A DNA stretch of 11,796 bases, from assembly GCA_934615145.1 (NCBI GenBank), contig CAKTTM010000031.1, forward strand, positions 1 to 11,796, read 5' to 3'. Shown here piece after piece: positions 1 through 6,980 of this stretch (position 1 is the first letter of the stretch; the number at the start of each line of letters is the position of its first letter). Under the pieces are notes generated by a model. The model had not been told where the DNA came from, did not search any database, and saw only the letters and a program-made list of their open reading frames with translations. Source of the stretch: an uncultured Clostridia bacterium (GTDB lineage Bacteria > Bacillota > Clostridia > Christensenellales > Aristaeellaceae). The translations under genes were made by a program, and so were the position numbers.

Positions 1-2
1 GC

Positions 3-2054
3 TATAGCCTGGTGGTGGGCATGGTGCCGCCCGCCACTATTTCCGCGCCCCGCGATGTGGTCGATGAGGTCACCACCGAGCACAACCGCAACCTGGCGGC
101 CGCCGCTGTCACCCCCACCTACAAGTTTGCAGACGGCGTCACCGATGCTGTCAGCACCAGCCTGGACAATGTGTATACGCAGTTCTCTGCCGTACGCCAG
201 TACGCCGAGGCACTGCCGGATCATTCTGCCACGCGGCGCTACAGCGAAGAAGAGCTTGACTACGCGATGGACATCGTCACATTGGTCGAGCTGCGAGACT
301 ACCAGCTGGTCACGCTGATGAATGCCACACAGGCACAGTATGATGAGATGAGCGCCTCGCTGAAGGCAGCAGTGCGCAACACCATGCAGGGCAACGTCAC
401 GCAAGGTCAGGAGCGCATCGCCATTGACAGCATCCTGCAGGTGGTTGGCTTCAAGACCAGCGTCAGCCTGCTCCAAAATGTGGTGGCGCCGACGCTGCAC
501 GCCATCATCACGCTCTACATGGTCATCGATCAGGAACTGACAGAGGCAGCCCGTGAGGCAGCCCGCCACGCGCTGGAGCCAGTGATTTACAAACAGGGCC
601 AGAACATTGTGGTACGCGGCGAAGGCAATGTGCGGCAAAACCAGCTGGCCATGCTCAACAGCCTGGGCCTGCTCAATGACAACCGGGTGGATTACGGTAT
701 GTATCTGGGCGCCTTCCTGGCTGTTAGCATCACACTGGCTGCCATGATACTGCTGCTGTGGCTGATTAGCCCTGAACTGCTTGCAGACCCACGCCAGCTG
801 ATCCTGGTCTATGCCACGCTGCTGAGCGTGGTGCTGCTCAGCTTCCTGGCCAAGGTCATCCAGAACATCTACCTGTCCCCCGTCTTGCTGGCAGCCCTGC
901 TGTTGTCGGTCACCATTGGCTTGGTACCGGCGGTGGTGGTCAATGTCTGTGCTGCCATCACCAGCGCCTTTATTCTCAGCGGCGCGCAAAGCGCCAGCAA
1001 TGTCGATCTGATCATCATGCTGCTGTATGCTGTCATTGCCGGCACCGCGGCCGCCCTGGTCATCGGCAGGAAGGCTCAGCGCTCACGGGTGCTGGCAGCC
1101 GGCAGCACGGCTGCCTTGATAGGCTTTCTGATCGTGCTGTCCATAGGCCTCCTGCTGGGCAGTGCCGCCAGCGGCTTTGTCAACAGGGCCCTGCTGTCGC
1201 TTGGCGGCGCTGCGGTGGCCACACTGCTCACCCTGGCGCTACAGCCCCTGTCAGAGACCATTTTCAACCTGCCCACCTACAGCCGGCTCATGGACTTGAG
1301 CAACCCTGAGCAGCCCTTGCTGCGCCGCCTGCTGCTTGAGGCGCCAGGCACCTATCACCACAGCATCATCATCGCCAACCTCGCTGAGGCCTCTGCCGAG
1401 GCCGTGGGCGCCAACCCCCTGCTGGCGCGCGTGGGCGGCTATTATCATGACATCGGCAAGCTCAAGCGGCCGCTGTACTTCAAAGAAAACCAGATCGGCA
1501 GCAGCAATGTGCATGACAGCACCGATCCTACAGTGTCTGCCGCGATCATCACATCGCATGTGCGTGACGGTCTGGCGCTGGCTAGGCAGTATCGTCTGCC
1601 CCGCGAGGTGCAGCAGATCATCGCCCAGCACCATGGCGACTCCAAAGTGGCCTATTTCTACTCCAAGGCCGTCAAGGAAGCCACAGGGCCGCTGGACGAT
1701 GAGGATTTCAAATATGACGGCGTGCCGCCGCAGAGCGCAGAGGCCGCCATCGTGATGATCTGCGATACCATTGAGGCCGCGGTGCGTACACTGTCCAGCC
1801 CCACGCCGGATGAGATTTCCGCCTTCATCTGGAAGCTGATCCGAGGCAAGCTGGACAGCGGACAACTGCAAAACGCGCCACTGACACTGGCTGATCTGTA
1901 CAAGATACAGGATAGCTGTGCCAAACTGGTGCACGGCATCTTTCATGAGCGCATCGAGTATCCCAGTGACGACAAGCGCACGCCCTTTGAGCGGCTGCGC
2001 TCCAACCTGCTGGGCAAGGCGGCGCTGCCAGGCCTGCCGCAGGACAAGGCATGA
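3..2054 (+). CDS. pgpH: Cyclic-di-AMP phosphodiesterase PgpH, 7TM-HD family (5' end missing)
   Basis: Membrane-bound HD-domain hydrolase of the PgpH/YqfF family, which cleaves cyclic di-AMP to pApA and so lowers this second messenger in Firmicutes. The frame is open to the window's left edge. The residues visible there resemble the start of the extracellular domain, so the first membrane helix (a few dozen residues) is probably outside. Numbering from the GTG at 12: extracellular 7TMR-HDED region to about 225, about seven hydrophobic segments between about 230 and 425, and a cytoplasmic HD domain at about 440-620. The metal ligands of the family are all present: H450, H479-D480 (within YYHDIGK), H516, H540-H541 and D585, so the enzyme should be active. 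The stop overlaps the next start (ATGA at 2051-2054), which suggests translational coupling. The 12 GTG is not the real start. Family assignment is firm; substrate is inferred from studied homologs. Confidence 0.93.
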   Translation, partial: YSLVVGMVPPATISAPRDVVDEVTTEHNRNLAAAAVTPTYKFADGVTDAVSTSLDNVYTQFSAVRQYAEALPDHSATRRYSEEELDYAMDIVTLVELRDYQLVTLMNATQAQYDEMSASLKAAVRNTMQGNVTQGQERIAIDSILQVVGFKTSVSLLQNVVAPTLHAIITLYMVIDQELTEAAREAARHALEPVIYKQGQNIVVRGEGNVRQNQLAMLNSLGLLNDNRVDYGMYLGAFLAVSITLAAMILLLWLISPELLADPRQLILVYATLLSVVLLSFLAKVIQNIYLSPVLLAALLLSVTIGLVPAVVVNVCAAITSAFILSGAQSASNVDLIIMLLYAVIAGTAAALVIGRKAQRSRVLAAGSTAALIGFLIVLSIGLLLGSAASGFVNRALLSLGGAAVATLLTLALQPLSETIFNLPTYSRLMDLSNPEQPLLRRLLLEAPGTYHHSIIIANLAEASAEAVGANPLLARVGGYYHDIGKLKRPLYFKENQIGSSNVHDSTDPTVSAAIITSHVRDGLALARQYRLPREVQQIIAQHHGDSKVAYFYSKAVKEATGPLDDEDFKYDGVPPQSAEAAIVMICDTIEAAVRTLSSPTPDEISAFIWKLIRGKLDSGQLQNAPLTLADLYKIQDSCAKLVHGIFHERIEYPSDDKRTPFERLRSNLLGKAALPGLPQDKA

Positions 2055-2953
2055 GGCTGCTGCTGGATGGCGCGCTGAGCGAAGAGAGCATCAGCCTACT
2101 ATCGCGCTGCGCCCAGGCTGCCCAGGACGCTGAAGGCGTCAGCCTGCCGCTCGCCTGCGGCCTCATCATCACAGATGACGATGGCATCAGGGCCATCAAC
2201 CGCGAGCAGCGGCAGAAAGACAGCGTGACCGATGTGCTGAGCTTTCCCAGCCTGAGCTATCCCCCCCATCAGACAGCAAGGCACGCTGAGGGCCTGTTGA
2301 AGCAGGAATGGGACACGGATCTGGGCGCCTGCTTTGTGGGCGACATCATCATCAACCTCAGCCAATCGCAGCGTCAGGCCGAGGCCTTTGGTCACAGCGC
2401 TGACCGGGAGCTGTGCTACCTGCTGGTGCACGGCATCATGCATTTGTTTGGTTACGACCATTTGAAGGAGGACGACAAAGCCATCATGAGACGGATGGAA
2501 GAAAAGGCGCTGGCCCAAGCGGGCCAGTCTCTGGTAAGCGATACACAGATGCTGGAAATGGCACGCGAGGCCATGACCCGGGCCTATGTGCCCTATTCTC
2601 ACTACCAAGTGGGCTCCAGTCTGATGTGCAAAGACGGCAAAGTATATACCGGCTGTAATGTGGAGAATGCCTCCTTTGGGCTGACCAACTGTGGTGAGCG
2701 CACGGCGGTGTTCAAGGCCATCAGTGAAGGTGCGCGTGAATTCACCACGCTGGCCATCGCGGCAGGCCCCTTTCCCCCCTGGCCCTGCGGCGCCTGCCGC
2801 CAGGTGCTCAGCGAGTTTGCGCCGGATCTGCGCATCCTGATCACCTGGGGCGACGGTCAGGTGGCCGAATCCACCCTCTCCGCCCTGCTGCCCAACAGCT
2901 TTTCCCCCGCCAGCGGCGTCCAGGAGTTCCTGGGAAAGGAGCATCATGGCTGA
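2051..2953 (+). CDS. ybeY-cdd: Fusion of rRNA-maturation endoribonuclease YbeY with cytidine deaminase Cdd
   Basis: One 300-residue chain with two complete enzymes. Residues 1 to about 150 are YbeY, a metal-dependent endoribonuclease acting in 16S rRNA 3'-end maturation and ribosome quality control: the TDVLSFP motif is at 60-66 and the zinc motif HxxxHxxxxxH is H127, H131, H137. After a linker of about 15 residues, about 165-300 is a homotetrameric-type cytidine deaminase that converts cytidine or deoxycytidine to uridine or deoxyuridine in pyrimidine salvage. It shows NVENASFG, CGE with zinc ligand C214 and catalytic E216, and PCGACRQ with zinc ligands C246 and C249. In many Firmicutes these are separate adjacent genes, often with dgkA between them; here dgkA is absent. 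There is no stop and no frame change at the junction. The start overlaps the pgpH stop by 4 bases, and the 3' end overlaps era by 8. Both active sites look intact. Confidence 0.93.
   Translation: MRLLLDGALSEESISLLSRCAQAAQDAEGVSLPLACGLIITDDDGIRAINREQRQKDSVTDVLSFPSLSYPPHQTARHAEGLLKQEWDTDLGACFVGDIIINLSQSQRQAEAFGHSADRELCYLLVHGIMHLFGYDHLKEDDKAIMRRMEEKALAQAGQSLVSDTQMLEMAREAMTRAYVPYSHYQVGSSLMCKDGKVYTGCNVENASFGLTNCGERTAVFKAISEGAREFTTLAIAAGPFPPWPCGACRQVLSEFAPDLRILITWGDGQVAESTLSALLPNSFSPASGVQEFLGKEHHG
2935..2941 (+). promoter_or_regulatory. Ribosome binding site of era
   Basis: AAAGGAG lies 4 bases before the era ATG, inside the last codons of the ybeY-cdd fusion. It fixes the era start at 2946 and shows that the two genes are read from one message with overlapping ends. 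Confidence 0.7.
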
Positions 2954-3839
2954 GCAGAAAGCATTCCACTCCGGCTTTGTCGCCGTCGTCGGGCGGCCCA
3001 ATGTGGGCAAGTCCACCCTGGTCAACCGCCTGGTCGGCGAGAAGGTGGCCATTGTGTCCCCCAAGCCTCAGACAACACGCAACAAGCTGCTGGGTATCGT
3101 GACGACCGAGGATTCACAGATCGTCTTCGTCGATACCCCCGGCATCCATCGCCCCCGCACCCGCCTGGGCGAATACATGGAGCAAGCCACCCAGGAGGCC
3201 ATGCAGGGCATTGATATGCTCTGCCTGCTGGTAGACGCCAGCCGCGTCAGCGGTGCCGACCACGAGATTTCACAGCAGCTCAAGGGCATCAAGGTGCCGC
3301 GTTTCCTGCTGAACAATAAGCTGGACCTGGTCCATCCACAGCAGCTGCTGCCCATCATCGATAGCTTCAAAGACGATGGCTTTGACATGATACTGCCCAT
3401 CAGCGCGGCCAAGGGTGAGGGCATGCCAGAGCTGATGCGCGCCATCCATAAGGCGCTGCCCGAGGGGCCGCGCTACTTCCCTGAGGACATGTGGACCGAT
3501 CAGACCCTGCGGCAGATGGTAGCCGAGATCGTTCGCGAAAAGGCACTGATGAACCTCAAGGAGGAAATCCCCCACGGCATCGGCGTGGAGTTGTTGTCGA
3601 TGAAAGAGGGCGAGCATCTGACCGAGATACACGCTACCATCTATTGCGAGCGCGACAGCCACAAGGGCATCATCATCGGCAAGGGAGGCAGGATGCTGCG
3701 GCAGATCGGCTCCCAGGCCAGGGCCAGCATCGAACTGCTGCTGGACACGCAGGTCAACTTGCAGCTCTGGGTCAAGGTGCGTCCGGGCTGGCGCGACAAT
3801 ATGAATGATCTCAAGACACTGGGCTATCAGGAGGGTTGA
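2946..3839 (+). CDS. era: GTPase Era, ribosome small-subunit assembly factor
   Basis: Essential-type GTPase that binds the 3' end of 16S rRNA and assists 30S assembly. The 297-residue length is normal. GTPase motifs are complete: G1 GRPNVGKST at 16-24, switch-I TTR at 43-45, G3 DTPG at 63-66, G4 NKLD at 124-127 and G5 SAAK at 153-156. The C-terminal KH RNA-binding domain is present, with its GxxG loop as GKGG at 245-248 and the usual LWVKV..GW ending. It overlaps the upstream ybeY-cdd gene by 8 bases. Linkage with a YbeY gene makes sense because both act on 16S rRNA maturation. In many Firmicutes recO follows era; here an apbE-like gene follows after one base. Identification is secure. Confidence 0.98.
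   Translation: MAEQKAFHSGFVAVVGRPNVGKSTLVNRLVGEKVAIVSPKPQTTRNKLLGIVTTEDSQIVFVDTPGIHRPRTRLGEYMEQATQEAMQGIDMLCLLVDASRVSGADHEISQQLKGIKVPRFLLNNKLDLVHPQQLLPIIDSFKDDGFDMILPISAAKGEGMPELMRAIHKALPEGPRYFPEDMWTDQTLRQMVAEIVREKALMNLKEEIPHGIGVELLSMKEGEHLTEIHATIYCERDSHKGIIIGKGGRMLRQIGSQARASIELLLDTQVNLQLWVKVRPGWRDNMNDLKTLGYQEG
3829..3835 (+). promoter_or_regulatory. Ribosome binding site that sets the apbE-like start
   Basis: AGGAGGG sits 5 bases before the ATG at 3841 and within the last codons of era. The open frame also has an ATG at 3805, but that one has no comparable site and would put 12 extra residues before a clean signal peptide, so 3841 is preferred. Confidence 0.75.
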
Positions 3840-3840
3840 G

Positions 3841-4929
3841 ATGAGGCGCTTTCTGTGCGGCTTGCTTGTGGTGGCTGCCTTGTTCGCTCTGATATTGCCA
3901 GTACCTGTCCAGGCAGGCGCTCAGCGTTTCAGCATGTCCTTCTTTGGTTCCTTTGATACGGTCATCAGCATCATTGCTTTCGCGCCCAGCAAGGCGGTCT
4001 TTGATGAGGAGACAGCCAAGGCCCAGCGTCGTTTTGAAGAATTGCATAAGCTCTATGACAAGTACAATGCTTATGACGACCTGCACAATCTATATTATGT
4101 CAACCAAAAGGCTGCTGAAAAGCCCATTGAAGTTGCGCCAGAACTCTTTGACATGCTGTGCTATGCCAAAGGGATGTATGAGGAGAGCCAGCAACAGATC
4201 AACATCGCGCTGGGCGCGGTGCTGATGCTGTGGCACGATGCGCGCGAAGCCTTTGAGACTGACCCTGCCAATGCCTCACTGCCCGATATGGCGGCGCTTA
4301 AGCGTGCGGCAGAGCATGTATCGCTGGATGATCTGGTGCTGAATCAAGCGGACAGCACCGTCTACTTCCGTGATCCGCTGCTCAAGCTGGATGTCGGCGC
4401 CTTGGCCAAGGGCTACGCGACGGAGATCGTGGCGCAGCAGCTGATGGCAGGGCCCCTATCATCCTTTGCGCTCAATGCCGGAGGCAATGTGCGTCTGGGC
4501 AATCCCCCGCTGGACGGGCGCAAGAACTGGGGCGTGGCGGTGCAGGATCCCGACGGCTTTGTGCTGTCGACAGACGGCAGTGACGTGATGGACACGCTAT
4601 TTTTGCACAATCAGTCAGTGGTGACCAGCGGCGATTATCAGCGCTACTTCATGCATGATGGTCTGCGCTATCACCACATCATTTCCCCCGTCACGCTGAT
4701 GCCGCCGCGCTTTTTCCGCTCAGTCACCATCGTCACGGAGGACTCAGGCTTCGCTGACTTGCTCAGCACTGCTGTCTTCCTGATGCCCTACGAAGAGGGC
4801 AGGGCCTATGTAGAGGGCCTCAGCGGCGTTGAGGCAGTCTGGGTGCTCAATGACCGCAGCATCCAGATGACAGAGGGGCTGAAGGCGCATGCCCGCTCTC
4901 AGGGCGCCAGCAATCCGGCCCAGCCCTAA
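3841..4929 (+). CDS. apbE: Exported FAD:protein FMN transferase, ApbE family
   Basis: ApbE enzymes move FMN from FAD onto a threonine of target proteins (for example Rnf/Nqr subunits or exported flavoproteins) outside the membrane. The 362-residue product starts with a Sec signal peptide (RR at 2-3, hydrophobic core about 7-22, likely cut after VQA at 23-25). There is no lipobox cysteine at the cleavage site, so it may be released or held otherwise. Family motifs in order: LDVGALAKGY at 183-192, NAGGN at 212-216, TSGDYQRYF from 262, YHHIISP ending at 283, and ADLLST at 305-310 with probable metal ligands D306 and T310. Position 282 is serine where the family usually has aspartate (HIIDP). No target flavoprotein gene is visible nearby. 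One base separates it from era, so it is probably cotranscribed with ribosome-assembly genes by proximity rather than function. Its stop overlaps the stop of the opposing gene. Confidence 0.88.
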   Translation: MRRFLCGLLVVAALFALILPVPVQAGAQRFSMSFFGSFDTVISIIAFAPSKAVFDEETAKAQRRFEELHKLYDKYNAYDDLHNLYYVNQKAAEKPIEVAPELFDMLCYAKGMYEESQQQINIALGAVLMLWHDAREAFETDPANASLPDMAALKRAAEHVSLDDLVLNQADSTVYFRDPLLKLDVGALAKGYATEIVAQQLMAGPLSSFALNAGGNVRLGNPPLDGRKNWGVAVQDPDGFVLSTDGSDVMDTLFLHNQSVVTSGDYQRYFMHDGLRYHHIISPVTLMPPRFFRSVTIVTEDSGFADLLSTAVFLMPYEEGRAYVEGLSGVEAVWVLNDRSIQMTEGLKAHARSQGASNPAQP

Positions 4930-6026
4930 GCTTTGGCCACGATCAGCGGCAGCCGCATCTCGGCAGAGGTGAGGCCCGCGTGCATGCCGATGAGCTTGCA
5001 GTGCTCCCGTTTTGGAAACAGCGCATGGTCTGCGAGCGCGATGGCAAGATAGTCGCCCACCAGCCCACTGATGCCTTGAAGGATAGCCCCAGGCCCAAAG
5101 AGTCCCCTGCTGATTGCTTCCTCACCGCTGAGCAATAGATAGCGATCCCCAAAGGCCTCCCTGAAAGCATCAGGGAAGGCTTTTTTATCAGCTGGCTTTA
5201 CATATAAGGCCGCCGCCCTAAGTTCTATGCTGGGCGGTCTGATCAGCATATCGGCCAGAGCCGGGTGATCTTCGATGACATCGGGCTGGGCATCCACCAA
5301 GCCATGATCCGCCGTCACCAGCAGCAGGCTGTCTTCAGGCAAGCCCGCCGCCAATTGTCCGATCGACTGATCGATGCTCTGGCAAACTGCCCGCACCCTG
5401 TCATGGCCACAGCCCAGGAGGTGCATCAGATGATCAGGCTCGCCATAGTAGGCATACAGGTAGTGCCTGCCGGGCTGCGCACAGAGCCGGGCGGTCTCGC
5501 TCATCAGCTGAGCCAGGCTGCCGACCACCACATCGCCATAGGCCGATACATTCAGCCCTTGTGCCCTTCCGGTCGCGCTGATACGGTCAGTGATGGACTC
5601 ATAAGGCAGGAAGTGACTGGCGGCGTGAAAAGGTGCTGCCTGATCCTTTGAGAACTGCAGCGTATTGCCAAAGATATCCACGCTGGCATTCAACTGTTCA
5701 AAATACAGCGTCCAGCCGAGCCAGCCATGCTCACCCGGATTGAGCCCCGTGATGGCTGATGTGGTGGCGGCCGTGGTCGTGGAGGGAAAGACGGCAGACA
5801 GCTCGTGCGAGGGCTGCCTGCGCAGAAAGCTGTCAGGCGGCAGGTGTCGCGCCAGCGTGTCCAGGGACAACCCGTCCATCAGCATCAGCACGATGCTGCG
5901 ATAGTCCTTTTGACGCAGCAGCGCATCGACATAGGCAAGGCCCGGATGCGGCGCATCCAGGCCAAAGTTTGTGCTGATGCTGGCAACGACATTGGTGATG
6001 CAGTTGAGATAATCGGGCAGCTGCAT
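4926..6026 (-). CDS. Alkaline phosphatase superfamily protein, nucleotide pyrophosphatase/phosphodiesterase-like
   Basis: A 366-residue metal-dependent phosphoesterase of the type I phosphodiesterase/NPP kind. It has no signal peptide, so it probably acts in the cytoplasm. The two-metal site of the superfamily can be followed: D51 in LMDG, the nucleophile region FPSTTTAATTS at 80-90 (T84 aligns with the NPP nucleophile), D198 and H202 in GEPDHLMH, D240-H241 in TADHG, and H349 in GMHAG. The full set suggests an active enzyme. The substrate is unknown; nucleotides, phosphonates or phospholipid headgroups are all possible for this family. It is the last gene of the leftward run, 4 bases after the isopropylmalate-dehydrogenase-like gene, with only a weak AGGA ahead of its ATG. 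Its TAG stop overlaps the apbE-like TAA. No leftward terminator is obvious beyond it. Confidence 0.85.
   Translation of the reverse strand: MQLPDYLNCITNVVASISTNFGLDAPHPGLAYVDALLRQKDYRSIVLMLMDGLSLDTLARHLPPDSFLRRQPSHELSAVFPSTTTAATTSAITGLNPGEHGWLGWTLYFEQLNASVDIFGNTLQFSKDQAAPFHAASHFLPYESITDRISATGRAQGLNVSAYGDVVVGSLAQLMSETARLCAQPGRHYLYAYYGEPDHLMHLLGCGHDRVRAVCQSIDQSIGQLAAGLPEDSLLLVTADHGLVDAQPDVIEDHPALADMLIRPPSIELRAAALYVKPADKKAFPDAFREAFGDRYLLLSGEEAISRGLFGPGAILQGISGLVGDYLAIALADHALFPKREHCKLIGMHAGLTSAEMRLPLIVAKA
5155..5186 (+). terminator. Rho-independent terminator for the pgpH-apbE operon, inside an antisense gene
   Basis: Left arm GCCTCCCTGA (5155-5164), loop AAGCA (5165-5169) and right arm TCAGGGA-A-GGC (5170-5180) form a 10-bp GC-rich stem with one bulged A, followed directly by six T (5181-5186). 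Three A before the stem (5151-5153) can pair with part of the T run. The T run exists only in the plus direction, so it should stop rightward transcripts about 225-260 bases past the apbE-like stop codon. On the minus strand the same bases encode residues of the phosphatase-like gene (around KKAFPDAFREAFG). It is read from sequence only; folding energy was not computed. Confidence 0.75.
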
Positions 6027-6030
6027 GATC

Positions 6031-6978
6031 CTAATGCGTCAGCAGCTGGCCGGCCAGGCTGATCTGCTCCCCGATCAAGCCGCAGATGGCGCTGGTACCT
6101 ATCCTGGGGCTGCCGGCAACGGCGATGTCGGGCGTGCGCCAGCCGGCGTCAAGCACATTGGTGGTGCTGGTCCTCAGGCACTCTGCCTCCCGGGGCAGTT
6201 TGAGAGCGCCGGCCAGCATGTCCGCCGCGGCATAGAGCAAGCCAAAGGGACCGTCGCCATCTGGCAGCTCACCCAGAATGCGCGAAGCAAAGACAATGGG
6301 CCGATCACTGGTAAAGCGCTCCCTGACCAAGCTTTGCAAGCCACTGACAGCGCGTGCCGCGCTATCAAGCACAAGCGCCTGCGTCGGCGGCGCGAACAGG
6401 TGGCCAAGGCTGTCAGGCGCCTCAATCAGCAATTGCAGTATCTCAGTCGTTTCACCGGTGCTCACCTTGACTGCGGGCACATCCATCATGGCCTGCCGCA
6501 GCGCATCCTCCCAGTCAGAGCGGCTGCGCCCTGCCATCGGGATATGGCGCAGCGACTGGCCTGCCTGGCGCAACGCGATGCGCATGGCTGACTTCAGCGG
6601 CTGCGCCTCGACCGACAGAGGATAACTGATGCAGCCCCGCGGCAGGGCATCAGACTTGAGCAGGCTGTTTGGCTGCAGACAGGCCGGAAAATCATAGTGA
6701 AAGCTGCCCTGTATAGCGCTCAGGCCCGCAGCCAGTGCCATCAGCCCTTCCCCTGTGCGAGACACGGCCAGCACTGCGTTGCTCTCTAAACAAGCTTCCA
6801 CCGTCTCCTGCGTCATGGGGCTGTCATAGCTCTGGATGGACGCCTCGGCGAAGCGCTCCTCCCTGAAGACGAAGCTGTGACCAAAGGCAACAGCCAGGTC
6901 GCCCAGCACTTCCTGGACGGCCTGGCTCATCGCCTGCGAGGCCTGGTCGCCCCACAGCATCATGATATTGGCGCGCAT
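6031..6978 (-). CDS. Shortened isopropylmalate/isocitrate dehydrogenase-fold protein, active site apparently lost
   Basis: Not an obvious enzyme at first sight, but 315 residues follow the LeuB pattern from end to end. The N-terminus has a beta strand ending WGD (9-11, matching GDGIGPE), then FGHSFVF, SPMTQETVEAC and SNAVL (66-70). GEGLMALAAGL at 77-86 aligns with the LLALRK helix, and NSLLKSD with the SPLKPE segment. SRSDW at 152-156 aligns with the SRLW helix, ADML near 252 with the AAMML helix, and the tail RTPDIA (281-286) and GTS (294-296) match LeuB's RTPDLA and VGT. Key functional parts are missing or changed: the substrate arginines of NLRP (here SFHYDFP), the TGGIYFG catalytic-tyrosine segment (about 20 residues deleted), the lysine of DKANV (here PMAG), the GDILSD aspartates and the HGSAPD cofactor loop. 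LeuB is usually about 350-360 residues. Probably a non-catalytic or repurposed relative; role unknown. It starts 2 bases after the CapA-like stop, with GGGAG 5 bases ahead of its ATG. Confidence 0.6.
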   Translation of the reverse strand: MRANIMMLWGDQASQAMSQAVQEVLGDLAVAFGHSFVFREERFAEASIQSYDSPMTQETVEACLESNAVLAVSRTGEGLMALAAGLSAIQGSFHYDFPACLQPNSLLKSDALPRGCISYPLSVEAQPLKSAMRIALRQAGQSLRHIPMAGRSRSDWEDALRQAMMDVPAVKVSTGETTEILQLLIEAPDSLGHLFAPPTQALVLDSAARAVSGLQSLVRERFTSDRPIVFASRILGELPDGDGPFGLLYAAADMLAGALKLPREAECLRTSTTNVLDAGWRTPDIAVAGSPRIGTSAICGLIGEQISLAGQLLTH

Positions 6979-6980
6979 GC

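Noticed and set aside
2099..3064. A 321-codon open frame on the minus strand opposite ybeY-cdd
   Set aside because: The plus strand encodes two clear enzymes here, and the opposing frame shows no motif and crosses the start of era.
4584..4604. Small hairpin CGTG/CACG followed by a run of T inside the apbE-like gene
   Set aside because: The stem is only 4 bp and would end transcription in the middle of a gene; it is too weak to call a terminator.
6031..6978. Reading the LeuB-like gene as a working isopropylmalate dehydrogenase or as PdxA
   Set aside because: Catalytic and cofactor residues of LeuB are missing, and PdxA's characteristic metal-binding histidines and motifs are not seen.
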